A stretch of DNA of 64,000 nucleotides, taken from Ideonella alba (GTDB taxonomy: Bacteria; Pseudomonadota; Gammaproteobacteria; Burkholderiales; Burkholderiaceae_C). The translations under genes and the position numbers were made by a program. Positions 53,334-60,891 of this stretch are shown in pieces. The notes below the pieces were generated by a model, which saw only the letters and a program-made list of their open reading frames with translations, searched no databases and was not told the DNA's origin. Numbering within the stretch: the first letter of the stretch is position 1; each line of letters begins with the position of its first letter. The stretch spans positions 310,001 through 374,000 of the forward strand of contig NZ_JAGQDF010000003.1 of the NCBI RefSeq assembly GCF_018069875.1, given 5' to 3'.

Positions 53334-53780
53334 ATGATCAAGACCTGGATCACCACCGCCGCGCTGGCCCTGAGCGCCCTGTCGGCGCTGGCCGACGAGC
53401 ACGGCTCCCGCACCCCGCCGCTGCCGGCCTACCAGTCCGAGTGCGGCAGCTGCCACGTGGCCTTCCCGGCGCGCGGCCTGCCGGCCTCGTCCTGGCAGCA
53501 CCTGATGGGTGGCCTGGGCAAGCACTACGGCACCGATGCGTCGCTGGACGCGCCCACCGCCAAGGCGATCGGCGACTGGCTGCAGGCCAACGCCGGCCGC
53601 GGCGAGGCGCCGACCGAGGACCGCATGACCCGCAGCCGCTGGTTCGTGCGCGAGCACGACGAGGCCGGCCCCGGCGTGTTCCAGCGCGCCTCGATCAAGT
53701 CGGCCAGCAACTGCGCCGCCTGCCACACCCGCGCCGCCGAAGGCAGCTTCCGCGAGCGCGAGATCCGCATCCCGAAATAA
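53334..53780 (+). CDS. Diheme cytochrome c (DHC family)
   Basis: 148 residues: signal peptide ITTAALALSALSALA, then heme sites CGSCH (37-41) and CAACH (127-131). YQSECGSCHVAFPARGLPAS, SWQHLMGGLGKHYGTDASLD and the C-terminal SASNCAACHTRAAEGSF are typical of DHC, the diheme partner that passes electrons from a membrane b-type cytochrome to SHP. It starts 11 bases after the SHP stop and ends 10 bases before the b561 gene. Confidence 0.92.
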   Translation: MIKTWITTAALALSALSALADEHGSRTPPLPAYQSECGSCHVAFPARGLPASSWQHLMGGLGKHYGTDASLDAPTAKAIGDWLQANAGRGEAPTEDRMTRSRWFVREHDEAGPGVFQRASIKSASNCAACHTRAAEGSFREREIRIPK

Positions 53781-53790
53781 GGAGCCTGCG

Positions 53791-54537
53791 ATGGACACCT
53801 CCATGAGCCGCGTGCGCGTCTGGGACGTGCCGGTGCGCGTCTTCCACTGGCTGCTGGTGCTGAGCTTCGCCGGTGCCTGGCTGAGCGCCGAGAGCGAGCG
53901 CTGGCGCCTGCTGCATGTGACGCTGGGCTACACCGTGGCCGGCCTGGTGGCCTTCCGCGTGGTGTGGGGCCTGGTGGGCACCAAGCCGGCGCGCTTTGCC
54001 AGCTTCGTGCGTGGGCCGGCGGCGGTGCTGGCCTACCTGAAGGGCCTGCTGGCCGGCCGCGCGCCGCACACCACGGGCCACAACCCGGCGGGCGCGCTGG
54101 CCATCGTCGGGCTGCTGGGCCTGGCCGCGCTGACCACGGGCCTGGGCTGGGCCACCTACAACGAGCTGGGCGGCGATCTTGCCGAGGAGGGCCACGAGCT
54201 GGCCGCCAACCTGATGCTGCTGCTGGTGGGCGTGCACCTGCTGGGCGTGCTGGTGGGCAGCCTGGCGCACCGCGAGAACCTGGTGCGCGCCATGTTCACC
54301 GGCCACAAGCGCGGCCAGCCCGATGAAGGCGCGCAGCGCGCCTGGGCGCCGCTGGGGGCGCTGCTGCTGGCGCTGGTGCTGGGCTTCTGGGCCTGGCAGT
54401 GGCGCAGCGCGCCGCAGCCGGCGGCGGCATGGCAGACTGCGGCGGTCGAGCCCGCTCAGGCGCAGGGTCCGCTGGCCGCGCTGAAGGCGATGCTCGACGA
54501 CGACGATGATGACGATGACGACAAGGAAGGTCACTGA
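53791..54537 (+). CDS. Cytochrome b561-type membrane protein with poly-Asp tail
   Basis: 248 residues. Four core spans with the usual heme-ligand histidines: VRVFHWLLVLSFAGAWLSAE (His19), LLHVTLGYTVAGLVAFRVVW (His42), EEGHELAANLMLLLVGVHLL and a further span (LGALLLALVLGFWAWQW). It oxidises quinol in the membrane and should feed electrons to the diheme cytochrome. The C-terminus after the last span ends in nine consecutive Asp and KEGH. AGGAG precedes the ATG. Its TGA shares a base with the regulator start. Confidence 0.9.
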   Translation: MDTSMSRVRVWDVPVRVFHWLLVLSFAGAWLSAESERWRLLHVTLGYTVAGLVAFRVVWGLVGTKPARFASFVRGPAAVLAYLKGLLAGRAPHTTGHNPAGALAIVGLLGLAALTTGLGWATYNELGGDLAEEGHELAANLMLLLVGVHLLGVLVGSLAHRENLVRAMFTGHKRGQPDEGAQRAWAPLGALLLALVLGFWAWQWRSAPQPAAAWQTAAVEPAQAQGPLAALKAMLDDDDDDDDDKEGH

Positions 54538-55205
54538 TGCGCATCCTGCTGGTCGAGGATGACCCCCTGCTGGGCGACGGCCTGCGCGCCGGCCTGCGCC
54601 AGCAGGGCTTCCAGGTGGACTGGGTGCGCGACGGCCTGGCCGGCGAGCGCGAGCTGCGCAGCGGCGCCTACACCGCCGCCGTGCTGGACCTGGGCCTGCC
54701 CGGCCTGGACGGCATGGAGGTGCTGCGCCAGACCCGCGCCGCCGGCGGCCACCTGCCGGTGCTGGTGCTGACCGCGCGCGACGCGATCGACGACCGCGTC
54801 CGCGGCCTGGACGGCGGCGCCGACGACTACGTGGTCAAGCCGGTCGACCTGCATGAGCTGGGCGCGCGCCTGCGCGCGCTGGTGCGCCGCGCCCACGGCC
54901 AGGTGCAGGAACAGCTGCAGGCCCAGGGCGTGGCGCTGGACCCGGCGGCGCGCACCGTGACGCTGGACGGCGAGCCGGTGGCGCTGTCGATGCGCGAGTT
55001 CGACCTGCTGCAGGCGCTGATGCTGGGCGCCGGGCGCGTGCTCTCGCGCGAGCAGCTCGAGCAGAGCCTGTACAGCTGGGGCCAGGAGGTGGAGAGCAAC
55101 GCGGTGGAGGTGCACATCCACCACCTGCGCAAGAAGCTGCGCCCGGAGCTGATCACCACCGTGCGCGGCGTGGGCTACACCATCACCCGCACGCCGCCGG
55201 CATGA
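54537..55205 (+). CDS. QseB/PmrA-type OmpR-family response regulator
   Basis: 222 residues. Receiver domain: acidic pair EDD (residues 7-9), phospho-acceptor Asp in AAVLDLGLPGLDGMEVL (about 51), LTARDAIDDRVRGLDGGADDY and VVKP (Lys about 101). C-terminal winged helix: LSMREFDLLQALMLGAGRVL, EVHIHHLRKKL and TVRGVGYTI. It overlaps the kinase gene by four bases (ATGA) and follows the cytochrome genes without a gap, so it probably controls this operon and perhaps redox genes elsewhere. Confidence 0.93.
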   Translation: MRILLVEDDPLLGDGLRAGLRQQGFQVDWVRDGLAGERELRSGAYTAAVLDLGLPGLDGMEVLRQTRAAGGHLPVLVLTARDAIDDRVRGLDGGADDYVVKPVDLHELGARLRALVRRAHGQVQEQLQAQGVALDPAARTVTLDGEPVALSMREFDLLQALMLGAGRVLSREQLEQSLYSWGQEVESNAVEVHIHHLRKKLRPELITTVRGVGYTITRTPPA

Positions 55206-56563
55206 CGGCACGTTCGCTGCAGCTGCGCCTGGCGCTGCGCACGCTGGCCATGGTCGGCGGGCTGTGGCTGCTGGCGGCGCTGTGGACCGCCTGGGACGCA
55301 CGCCACGAATTGGACGAGCTGTTCGACGCCCACCTGTCGCAATCGGCCGCGCTGCTGGTGGCGCAGCAGTCGGGCGGGCACGGCGACGATGACGCCGAGG
55401 CCATCGAACACGCGCTGGGTGGGGGCCGCAAGGGCCATCCGTATGAGCGCAAGGTGGCCTTCCAGGTCTGGCACGAGGGCCGCCTGGGCGCGCATTCGCC
55501 GAATGCCGACGGCGCGCCGCTGTCCACGCTGAGCGAGGGCTTCGAGACCATCCAGTACCGCGGCGCCACCTGGCGCCTCTTTGCCGCCAACGGCGCCGAA
55601 GACGACGTGCAGGTCTACGTGGCCGAGCAGGAGGAGGTGCGGCTGGACGTGCTGTGGCCGGTGCTGCAGGGCACCTTCGGGCCGCTGCTGCTGGTGCTGC
55701 CGCTGGTGGCGCTGTCGGTGTGGTGGTCGGTGCGCCAGGGCCTGGCGCCGCTGCGCGAGCTGGGCGAGGTGCTGCGCCAGCGCGCGCCGCAGCAGCTCTC
55801 GCCGGTGGCCCTGTCCGATCCGGCACCGACCGAGCTGCAGGCGCCGCTAGACGCGCTCAACGCGCTGCTGGAGCGCACCGGCCGGCTGATCGATGGCGAG
55901 CGCCGCTTCACCGCCGACGCGGCCCATGAGCTGCGCACGCCGATTGCCATCGTCCGCACCCAGGCCCAGGTGGCGCTGGGCGCCACCGACGACGCCGAGC
56001 GCCGCCACGCGCTGCAGTCCACGATCGCCGGTTGCGACCGCGCGGTCCACCTGGTGCAGCAGTTGCTGACGCTGGCGCGCCTGGACGGCAGCGCCGGCCA
56101 GCGCGCCGCCAGCGTGCACGACGGCGCGGTGATGGCGCGGCGGCTGCTGGGCGAGCTGGCGCCGCAGGCGCTGGCGCGCGGCCAGACGCTGGAGCTGGAC
56201 GCCCCCGATCACTGCGCGCTGGCGATGGACGAGGCCCTGGCGGCGATGCTGCTGCGCAACCTGGTCGACAACGCACTGCGCTACAGCCCCGATGGCGCCA
56301 CCGTGCAGGTGACGATCCACGCGGGGCCGGACGGCGCGCGCTGGACCGTGGAGGACAGCGGTCCGGGCCTGTCCGAGGCCGACCAGGCGCGGCTGGGCGA
56401 GCGCTTCTTCCGCGCTGGCGCCACCCAGGACCAGGCGGGCAGCGGCCTGGGCTGGTCGATCGTGCGGCGCATCGCCCAGGCGGGCGGGCTGGGCATCACG
56501 CTGGGCCGCTCGGCGCGGCTGGGCGGCTTGTCGGTGCAGGTGGCCTGGCCGCCCGCGGCCTGA
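55202..56563 (+). CDS. QseC-like sensor histidine kinase
   Basis: 453 residues. Two membrane spans (LALRTLAMVGGLWLLAALWT, about 10-29; GPLLLVLPLVALSVWWSVRQ, about 160-179) flank a periplasmic sensor of the 2CSK_N type rich in His and Asp (SGGHGDDDAEAIEHALGGGR). Then DHp domain with H-box AAHELRTP (about 242), N-box NLVDNALRYSP, G1 DSGPGLS and G2 GSGLGWSIV. It phosphorylates the adjacent regulator. The His/Asp-rich sensor could bind metal; the signal is unknown. Confidence 0.92.
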   Translation: MTARSLQLRLALRTLAMVGGLWLLAALWTAWDARHELDELFDAHLSQSAALLVAQQSGGHGDDDAEAIEHALGGGRKGHPYERKVAFQVWHEGRLGAHSPNADGAPLSTLSEGFETIQYRGATWRLFAANGAEDDVQVYVAEQEEVRLDVLWPVLQGTFGPLLLVLPLVALSVWWSVRQGLAPLRELGEVLRQRAPQQLSPVALSDPAPTELQAPLDALNALLERTGRLIDGERRFTADAAHELRTPIAIVRTQAQVALGATDDAERRHALQSTIAGCDRAVHLVQQLLTLARLDGSAGQRAASVHDGAVMARRLLGELAPQALARGQTLELDAPDHCALAMDEALAAMLLRNLVDNALRYSPDGATVQVTIHAGPDGARWTVEDSGPGLSEADQARLGERFFRAGATQDQAGSGLGWSIVRRIAQAGGLGITLGRSARLGGLSVQVAWPPAA

Positions 56564-57508
56564 TCACTGCGGGCCCGGCGCCTGCGCCACCTGCTGGCGC
56601 AGCCAGGCCTGGGCGGGCACCGCGTCCAGCCGCATGTGCCACAGCATCGCCACCTGGATCGGTTGCAGCGAGAACGGCAGCTCGCAGGTCAGTAATTCGT
56701 CCGGCACGCCGGTGGCACCCAGGAAGGACACCGGCAGCACCGTCAGCAGGTCGGAGCCGGCCACCACCTGACCGGCGGTGTAGAACTGGTTGACCGTCAG
56801 CACGATGCGCCGGCGCCGGCCCAACGCCAGCAGCGCCTGGTCGACGAAGCCGTGCGGCCGGCCCGAGAAACTCACCAGCAGGTGCTGCGCGGCGCAGTAG
56901 GCGTCCAGGTCCAGCGGCCGCCCGGCCAGCGGGTGGCCGCGGCGCATCACGCACACATAGCGGCTCTCGTAGAGCTGCTGGTGGCGCAGCGTGGCGGTGT
57001 CGCCCTCGGCCACCAGGCCGGTGATCGCATCGGGGAAATGGCCCACCGCCAGGTCGGCGTCGCCGCGCGCCAGCAGCGCCCGCGGGTCGCGCGTGGTCAG
57101 CGGCAGCACGCGGAAGTTGACCGCCGCGCCGCTGCGCTCGACGGTGGCGATCAGGTGCGGCATCAGCAGCACCGCGGTGGCGTCGACCATCGCCAGACGG
57201 AAGTTGACCGGGTCGGCCACCGGGTCGAAGTCCTGCGGCGCCAGCGCCTGCTGCAGCCCCGCCAGCGCCGCGCGCACCTGCGGCCACAGGGCCTGGGCGC
57301 GCGCCGTGGGCTGCATGCCGCGCGCGCCGCGCTCGAACAGGGTCTCGCCCAGGGCGTCGTGCAGGCGGCGCAGCGCGTGGCTGGCGGCGGGCTGGGTCAT
57401 CGCCAGGCGGCTGGCGGCGCGGGTCAGGCTGCCCTCGGCCATCAGGGTGTCGAACACACGCAAGAGGTTCAGGTCCAGCGTGCGGAAATTGGCCTGGCTG
57501 CGAGACAT
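56564..57508 (-). CDS. LysR-type transcriptional regulator (NodD/PcpR/LeuO-like branch)
   Basis: 314 residues. SQANFRTLDLNLLRVFDTLM, AEGSLTRAASRLAMTQPAAS, HALRRLHDALGETLFERG: the RTLDLNLLRVFDTLM start marks the NahR/LinR/PcpR-like subgroup of LysR proteins. The effector domain (about 95-310) is complete. It is convergent with the qseC-like gene (adjacent stops) and divergent from two very small ORFs across an AT-rich control region. Target unknown. Confidence 0.9.
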   Translation of the reverse strand: MSRSQANFRTLDLNLLRVFDTLMAEGSLTRAASRLAMTQPAASHALRRLHDALGETLFERGARGMQPTARAQALWPQVRAALAGLQQALAPQDFDPVADPVNFRLAMVDATAVLLMPHLIATVERSGAAVNFRVLPLTTRDPRALLARGDADLAVGHFPDAITGLVAEGDTATLRHQQLYESRYVCVMRRGHPLAGRPLDLDAYCAAQHLLVSFSGRPHGFVDQALLALGRRRRIVLTVNQFYTAGQVVAGSDLLTVLPVSFLGATGVPDELLTCELPFSLQPIQVAMLWHMRLDAVPAQAWLRQQVAQAPGPQ

Positions 57509-57580
57509 GCCTGAAATTTATATCTGACTTGAAGAATATTCAGTCGACAAACACTGGTGGTAACCCTAGGATTGCACCCC
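57509..57580. promoter_or_regulatory. AT-rich divergent control region upstream of LysR gene
   Basis: About 57509-57550 is strikingly AT-rich (AAATTTATATCTGACTTGAA). CTGAA near 57511 and TTCAG near 57539 form an inverted pair around it. It probably holds the LysR operator and divergent promoters. Confidence 0.5.
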
Positions 57581-57700
57581 ATGAGCCTGCACCCGTCCCC
57601 TCTGGCCCGCCCCCGCGCCGCGTCGCTGCGACAAGTCATCGCCGCGTGGCTGCGCGGCTGGCCGTGGCGACTGCGCAGTGCGCCGGTCGGTTACCGCTGA
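57581..57700 (+). CDS. Possible 39-residue basic peptide
   Basis: ATG at 57581, TGA at 57698-57700. The translation starts MSLHPSPLARPRAASLRQVI and continues AAWLRGWPWRLRSAPVGYR: basic, Arg/Trp-rich, one amphipathic helix. There is no clear Shine-Dalgarno sequence. It lies directly downstream of the LysR control region and 63 bases before another small gene, so it could be a LysR-controlled small protein or a leader peptide. Confidence 0.35.
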   Translation: MSLHPSPLARPRAASLRQVIAAWLRGWPWRLRSAPVGYR

Positions 57701-57763
57701 CCCATTCCCCTGGCTCGCGGGACGCGGCGAGCCGCTTGATCGGACACCCCGAAGGAGCATTCC

Positions 57764-58030
57764 ATGGCTGCCATCACCTCCCAGACCTTCCATCCCGCCC
57801 CCACCCTGGGCATGCCGCGCGGCGCGCGCATCGCCGCCACCGCCTTCCTGGCGCTGCTGTCGGGCATCTCGCGTCACCTGGCCCACCAGGTCACCGCGCC
57901 GCGCCGCCGCAGCCGCTCGGACGAAGCCGCCGAGGTGCGTGAAATGGCCCGTCACTGGGAACACTCCGACCCCGGCTTCGCCGCCGACCTGTACGCCGCC
58001 GCCGCCCGCCACGAGGGCCTGGACGACTGA
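57764..58030 (+). CDS. Small protein of unknown function
   Basis: 88 residues with AAGGAG ahead of the ATG. The first half is weakly hydrophobic (GARIAATAFLALLSGISRHL), then a basic patch (APRRRSRSDEA), then a helical acidic end (EVREMARHWEHSDPGFAADL, YAAAARHEGLDD). The last part has the look of the C-terminus of DUF1127-neighbour small proteins in this group, but I cannot name a family. It stands downstream of a LysR regulator and upstream of the amidase gene. Confidence 0.6.
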   Translation: MAAITSQTFHPAPTLGMPRGARIAATAFLALLSGISRHLAHQVTAPRRRSRSDEAAEVREMARHWEHSDPGFAADLYAAAARHEGLDD

Positions 58031-58110
58031 TCGTCCGGTCGCCGCGCCGCACTGACGGCCGGCCGCGTTTTTGAGGCACCATCGGGCCTGTCGCCCTGAC
58101 GGGCGCTCCG

Positions 58111-59514
58111 ATGGGGCCGATGACCGCACTGCACGCGATTCCCGCGGCCGAACTGGCGCCGCTGTACCGCCGGCGCACCTTGTCGCCGGTGGAGGTCACC
58201 CAGGCGGTGCTGGACCGCATCGCCGCCTGTGATCGGCGCATCGCCGCCACCTGGGCGCTGGACCCCGAGGCCGCGCTGACGCAGGCCCGCGCCAGCGAGT
58301 TGCGCTGGGCGCGCCGCTCGCCGCTGGGGCCGCTGGACGGCGTGCCGGTCACGCTGAAGGAAAACATCGCCTCGCGCGGTGTGCCCCAGCCGCTGGGCTG
58401 CGCCGCCTCGCTGCTCAACCCCGCCCGCGAAGACGCCCCGCCCACCGCGCGCCTGCGTGAGGCCGGCGCGGTCTTCGTGGCCCGCACGACGATGCCCGAC
58501 TGGGGCATGCTCAGCTCGGGCCTGTCCAGCTTTCACCGCCTGACCCGCAACCCCTGGGACCTGCGCCGCAACCCGGGCGGCTCCAGCGCCGGCGCGGGCG
58601 CTGCCGCCGCGATGGGCTACGGACCGATCCACCTGGGCACCGACATCGGCGGCTCGATCCGCCTGCCCGCCGGCTGGTGCGGCGTGGTGGGCCTCAAGCC
58701 CAGCCTGGGCCGCATCCCGATCAAGCCGCCGTACATCGGCCGCGTGGCCGGCCCGCTGACGCGCACCGTCACCGACTGCGCGCTGGCGATGAGCGTGCTC
58801 AGCCGCCCCGACTGGCGCGATGCCAGCAGCCTGCCGCCCGCCGACATCGACTGGCTGGACCTGCAGCGCCCGCTCAAGGGCCTGCGCCTGGGCGTGCTGC
58901 TCGATGCCGGCTGGGGCGACCCGCTGCAGCCCGAGGTGCGCGACGCGGTGATGCTGGCCGCGCTGCTGTTCGCCGCCGAGGGCGCCGAGCTGGTGGAGCT
59001 CAAGCCGATCTCCACCCGCGCGATGGTCGACGGCCTGGACCGCTTCTGGCGCATGCGCTCGTGGCTGGACTACGCCGCGTTGCCGCCCGAGCGCCAGGCC
59101 AAGGTGCTGCCCTACATCCGCCGCTGGATCGAGCGCGGCGCGCAGATGAGCGGCGAGGAGGTCTTCCGCGGCTTCAGCCAGATCGCTGCGCTGCGCGACG
59201 CGGCGATCGCCGCCACGCACGGTGTGGACTATGTGCTCTCACCGGTCAGCCCCGACGTCGCCTTCGGCGCCACCAAGGCCAGCCCGCTGAACGACCCCGA
59301 GCGGCCCTTCGAGCACATCGCCTACACGCTGCCCTACAACATGAGCGAGCAGCCGGCGATCTCGGTGCCCGCGGGCCATGACCGCCGCGGCCTGCCGATC
59401 GGACTGCAGATCGCCGGACGGCGCCATGACGACATCGGCGTGCTGCGCCTGGCCCGCGCCTGGGAGCAGATCCGCCCGCCGCTGCGCGACTGGCCCGAGC
59501 TGCCCGCGGCTTAA
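58111..59514 (+). CDS. Amidase signature family hydrolase
   Basis: 467 residues from the ATG at 58111 (a second ATG at 58120). The Ser-cis-Ser-Lys triad is in place: Lys83 in VTLKEN, cis-Ser158 in NPGGSSAGAG and nucleophile Ser182 in DIGGSIRLPAGW, spaced 24 apart as in known amidases. LSPVEVTQAVLDRI and the C-terminal PYNMSEQPAISVPAGHDRRG with LPIGLQIAGRRHDD are also typical. It cleaves amides in the cytoplasm, substrate unknown. No gatB or gatC near, so it is not the Glu-tRNA amidotransferase subunit. Confidence 0.93.
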   Translation: MGPMTALHAIPAAELAPLYRRRTLSPVEVTQAVLDRIAACDRRIAATWALDPEAALTQARASELRWARRSPLGPLDGVPVTLKENIASRGVPQPLGCAASLLNPAREDAPPTARLREAGAVFVARTTMPDWGMLSSGLSSFHRLTRNPWDLRRNPGGSSAGAGAAAAMGYGPIHLGTDIGGSIRLPAGWCGVVGLKPSLGRIPIKPPYIGRVAGPLTRTVTDCALAMSVLSRPDWRDASSLPPADIDWLDLQRPLKGLRLGVLLDAGWGDPLQPEVRDAVMLAALLFAAEGAELVELKPISTRAMVDGLDRFWRMRSWLDYAALPPERQAKVLPYIRRWIERGAQMSGEEVFRGFSQIAALRDAAIAATHGVDYVLSPVSPDVAFGATKASPLNDPERPFEHIAYTLPYNMSEQPAISVPAGHDRRGLPIGLQIAGRRHDDIGVLRLARAWEQIRPPLRDWPELPAA

Positions 59515-59523
59515 GATCACGCC

Positions 59524-60870
59524 ATGAGCGCGCCCGCGGACCCGGCCCAGTTGCGCGACCAGCGCGACCAGCGGCTGGGCACGGCCTCGCGCGCTGCCGC
59601 CGACGCGGCCGAGACCGCGCTGTGGCGCCTGGTCAGCCAGATCGGCTCGCCCGAGGAGGCGCTGGACCAGGCCTGTGCGGCCGACCCGGCCTGGGCCTGG
59701 CCGCCGCTGATGCGCGCCGGCCACCGCCTGCTGCAGGCCGACGGCCGCCTGGACGACAGCACGCGCGTCGCGCTGGCCGTGGCCAGCCGCCACATCGAGG
59801 GCGCGCCGCCGCGCGAGCAGCGTCACCTGGCCGCGCTGCAGGCCTTGGCCGAGGGCCGCTGCGCAGCGGCCTGCCAGGTCTGGGACGACCTGCTGCTGGA
59901 CCACCCGCACGATGCGCTGGCCCTGCTGTGGGCGCAGGCCTGGGACCTGCGCCGCGGCGAGCTGCCGCCCCTGCAGACGCGCCCGGCCGAGGTACTGCCC
60001 GAGTGGTCGCCCGAGGACCCGCTGCACCCCCACCTGCTGGGCCTGTATGCCTTCGGCCTGCAGGAGAACCAGCGCGACGCCCAGGCCGAGGAAGTGGCCC
60101 GGCGGGCGCTGGCCCGCGAGCCCCAGGTGCCGCGCGCGGTGCTGGCGGTGGCCCATGTGATGGAGAGCCAGGGCCGCTTCGACGACGGCACCGCCTGGCT
60201 GCGCCAGCACCAGGCCGGCTGGGCCGACGACTCCGCGCTGGCCGCCCACCTGTGGTGGCACATGGGCCTGTTCCGGCTGGAGGCGCTGGACCTGTCCGGC
60301 GTGCACCGCCTGATCGACGCCCACCTCAGCGGCACCGCCCTGGTCGGCGATGCCGACCACCGCGATGCCGTCGCCCTGCTGTGGCGCCTGCATCTGCTGG
60401 GCGAGGACGTCGGCGCGCGCCTGGTGCAGCTGCTGGCGGCCTGGCCGGCCGACGAGGGCGAGGCCGGGCTGTGCGCCTTCCACGACCTGCACGTGCTGCT
60501 GTGCCTGCTGGGCGCCGACGAGCTGGTGCGGGCCGAGCGCTGGGTGGCGCGCGTCGCCGCCCGTGCGATGCAGGCCGAGGACGCCCGGCGCAGCAACCAC
60601 GCGGTGACCCGCGAGGTGGCCCTGCCGGTGATGCGCGCGCTGCTGTCGATGGCCCGCGGTGACGCCGGCGCCGCCTGCAGCGCGCTGCGCGCCAGCCGCC
60701 CGCACTGGCCGCGCCTGGGCGGCAGCCGGTTGCAGCGCGACCTGCTCGAGCTGACCCTGATCGCCGCCGCTGCCCGCGCGCCGCAGCCGGCGCTGCACCG
60801 CGCGCTGCTCAACGCCCGCCGCCTGGCGCGTGCGGCGTCGCCGCTGCTGCGCCACCTGGAAGCGCACTGA
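59524..60870 (+). CDS. TPR-like protein (TTC38 family-like)
   Basis: 448 residues, helical throughout, no signal peptide or span. Helical pairs resemble degenerate TPRs, e.g. HPHLLGLYAFGLQENQRDAQ, AEEVARRALAREPQVPRAVL and VAHVMESQGRFDDGTAWLRQ, followed by LAAHLWWHMGLFRLEALDLS. The H-A-V-A-H-V-M-E-x-x-G-R motif and the HLWWHMGLF stretch are the marks of tetratricopeptide repeat protein 38. Function unknown; probably a cytoplasmic scaffold. It follows the amidase by 9 bases, so the two are probably one transcript. Confidence 0.8.
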   Translation: MSAPADPAQLRDQRDQRLGTASRAAADAAETALWRLVSQIGSPEEALDQACAADPAWAWPPLMRAGHRLLQADGRLDDSTRVALAVASRHIEGAPPREQRHLAALQALAEGRCAAACQVWDDLLLDHPHDALALLWAQAWDLRRGELPPLQTRPAEVLPEWSPEDPLHPHLLGLYAFGLQENQRDAQAEEVARRALAREPQVPRAVLAVAHVMESQGRFDDGTAWLRQHQAGWADDSALAAHLWWHMGLFRLEALDLSGVHRLIDAHLSGTALVGDADHRDAVALLWRLHLLGEDVGARLVQLLAAWPADEGEAGLCAFHDLHVLLCLLGADELVRAERWVARVAARAMQAEDARRSNHAVTREVALPVMRALLSMARGDAGAACSALRASRPHWPRLGGSRLQRDLLELTLIAAAARAPQPALHRALLNARRLARAASPLLRHLEAH

Positions 60871-60891
60871 GGGGCCCGCTGGGCGGCGTGC

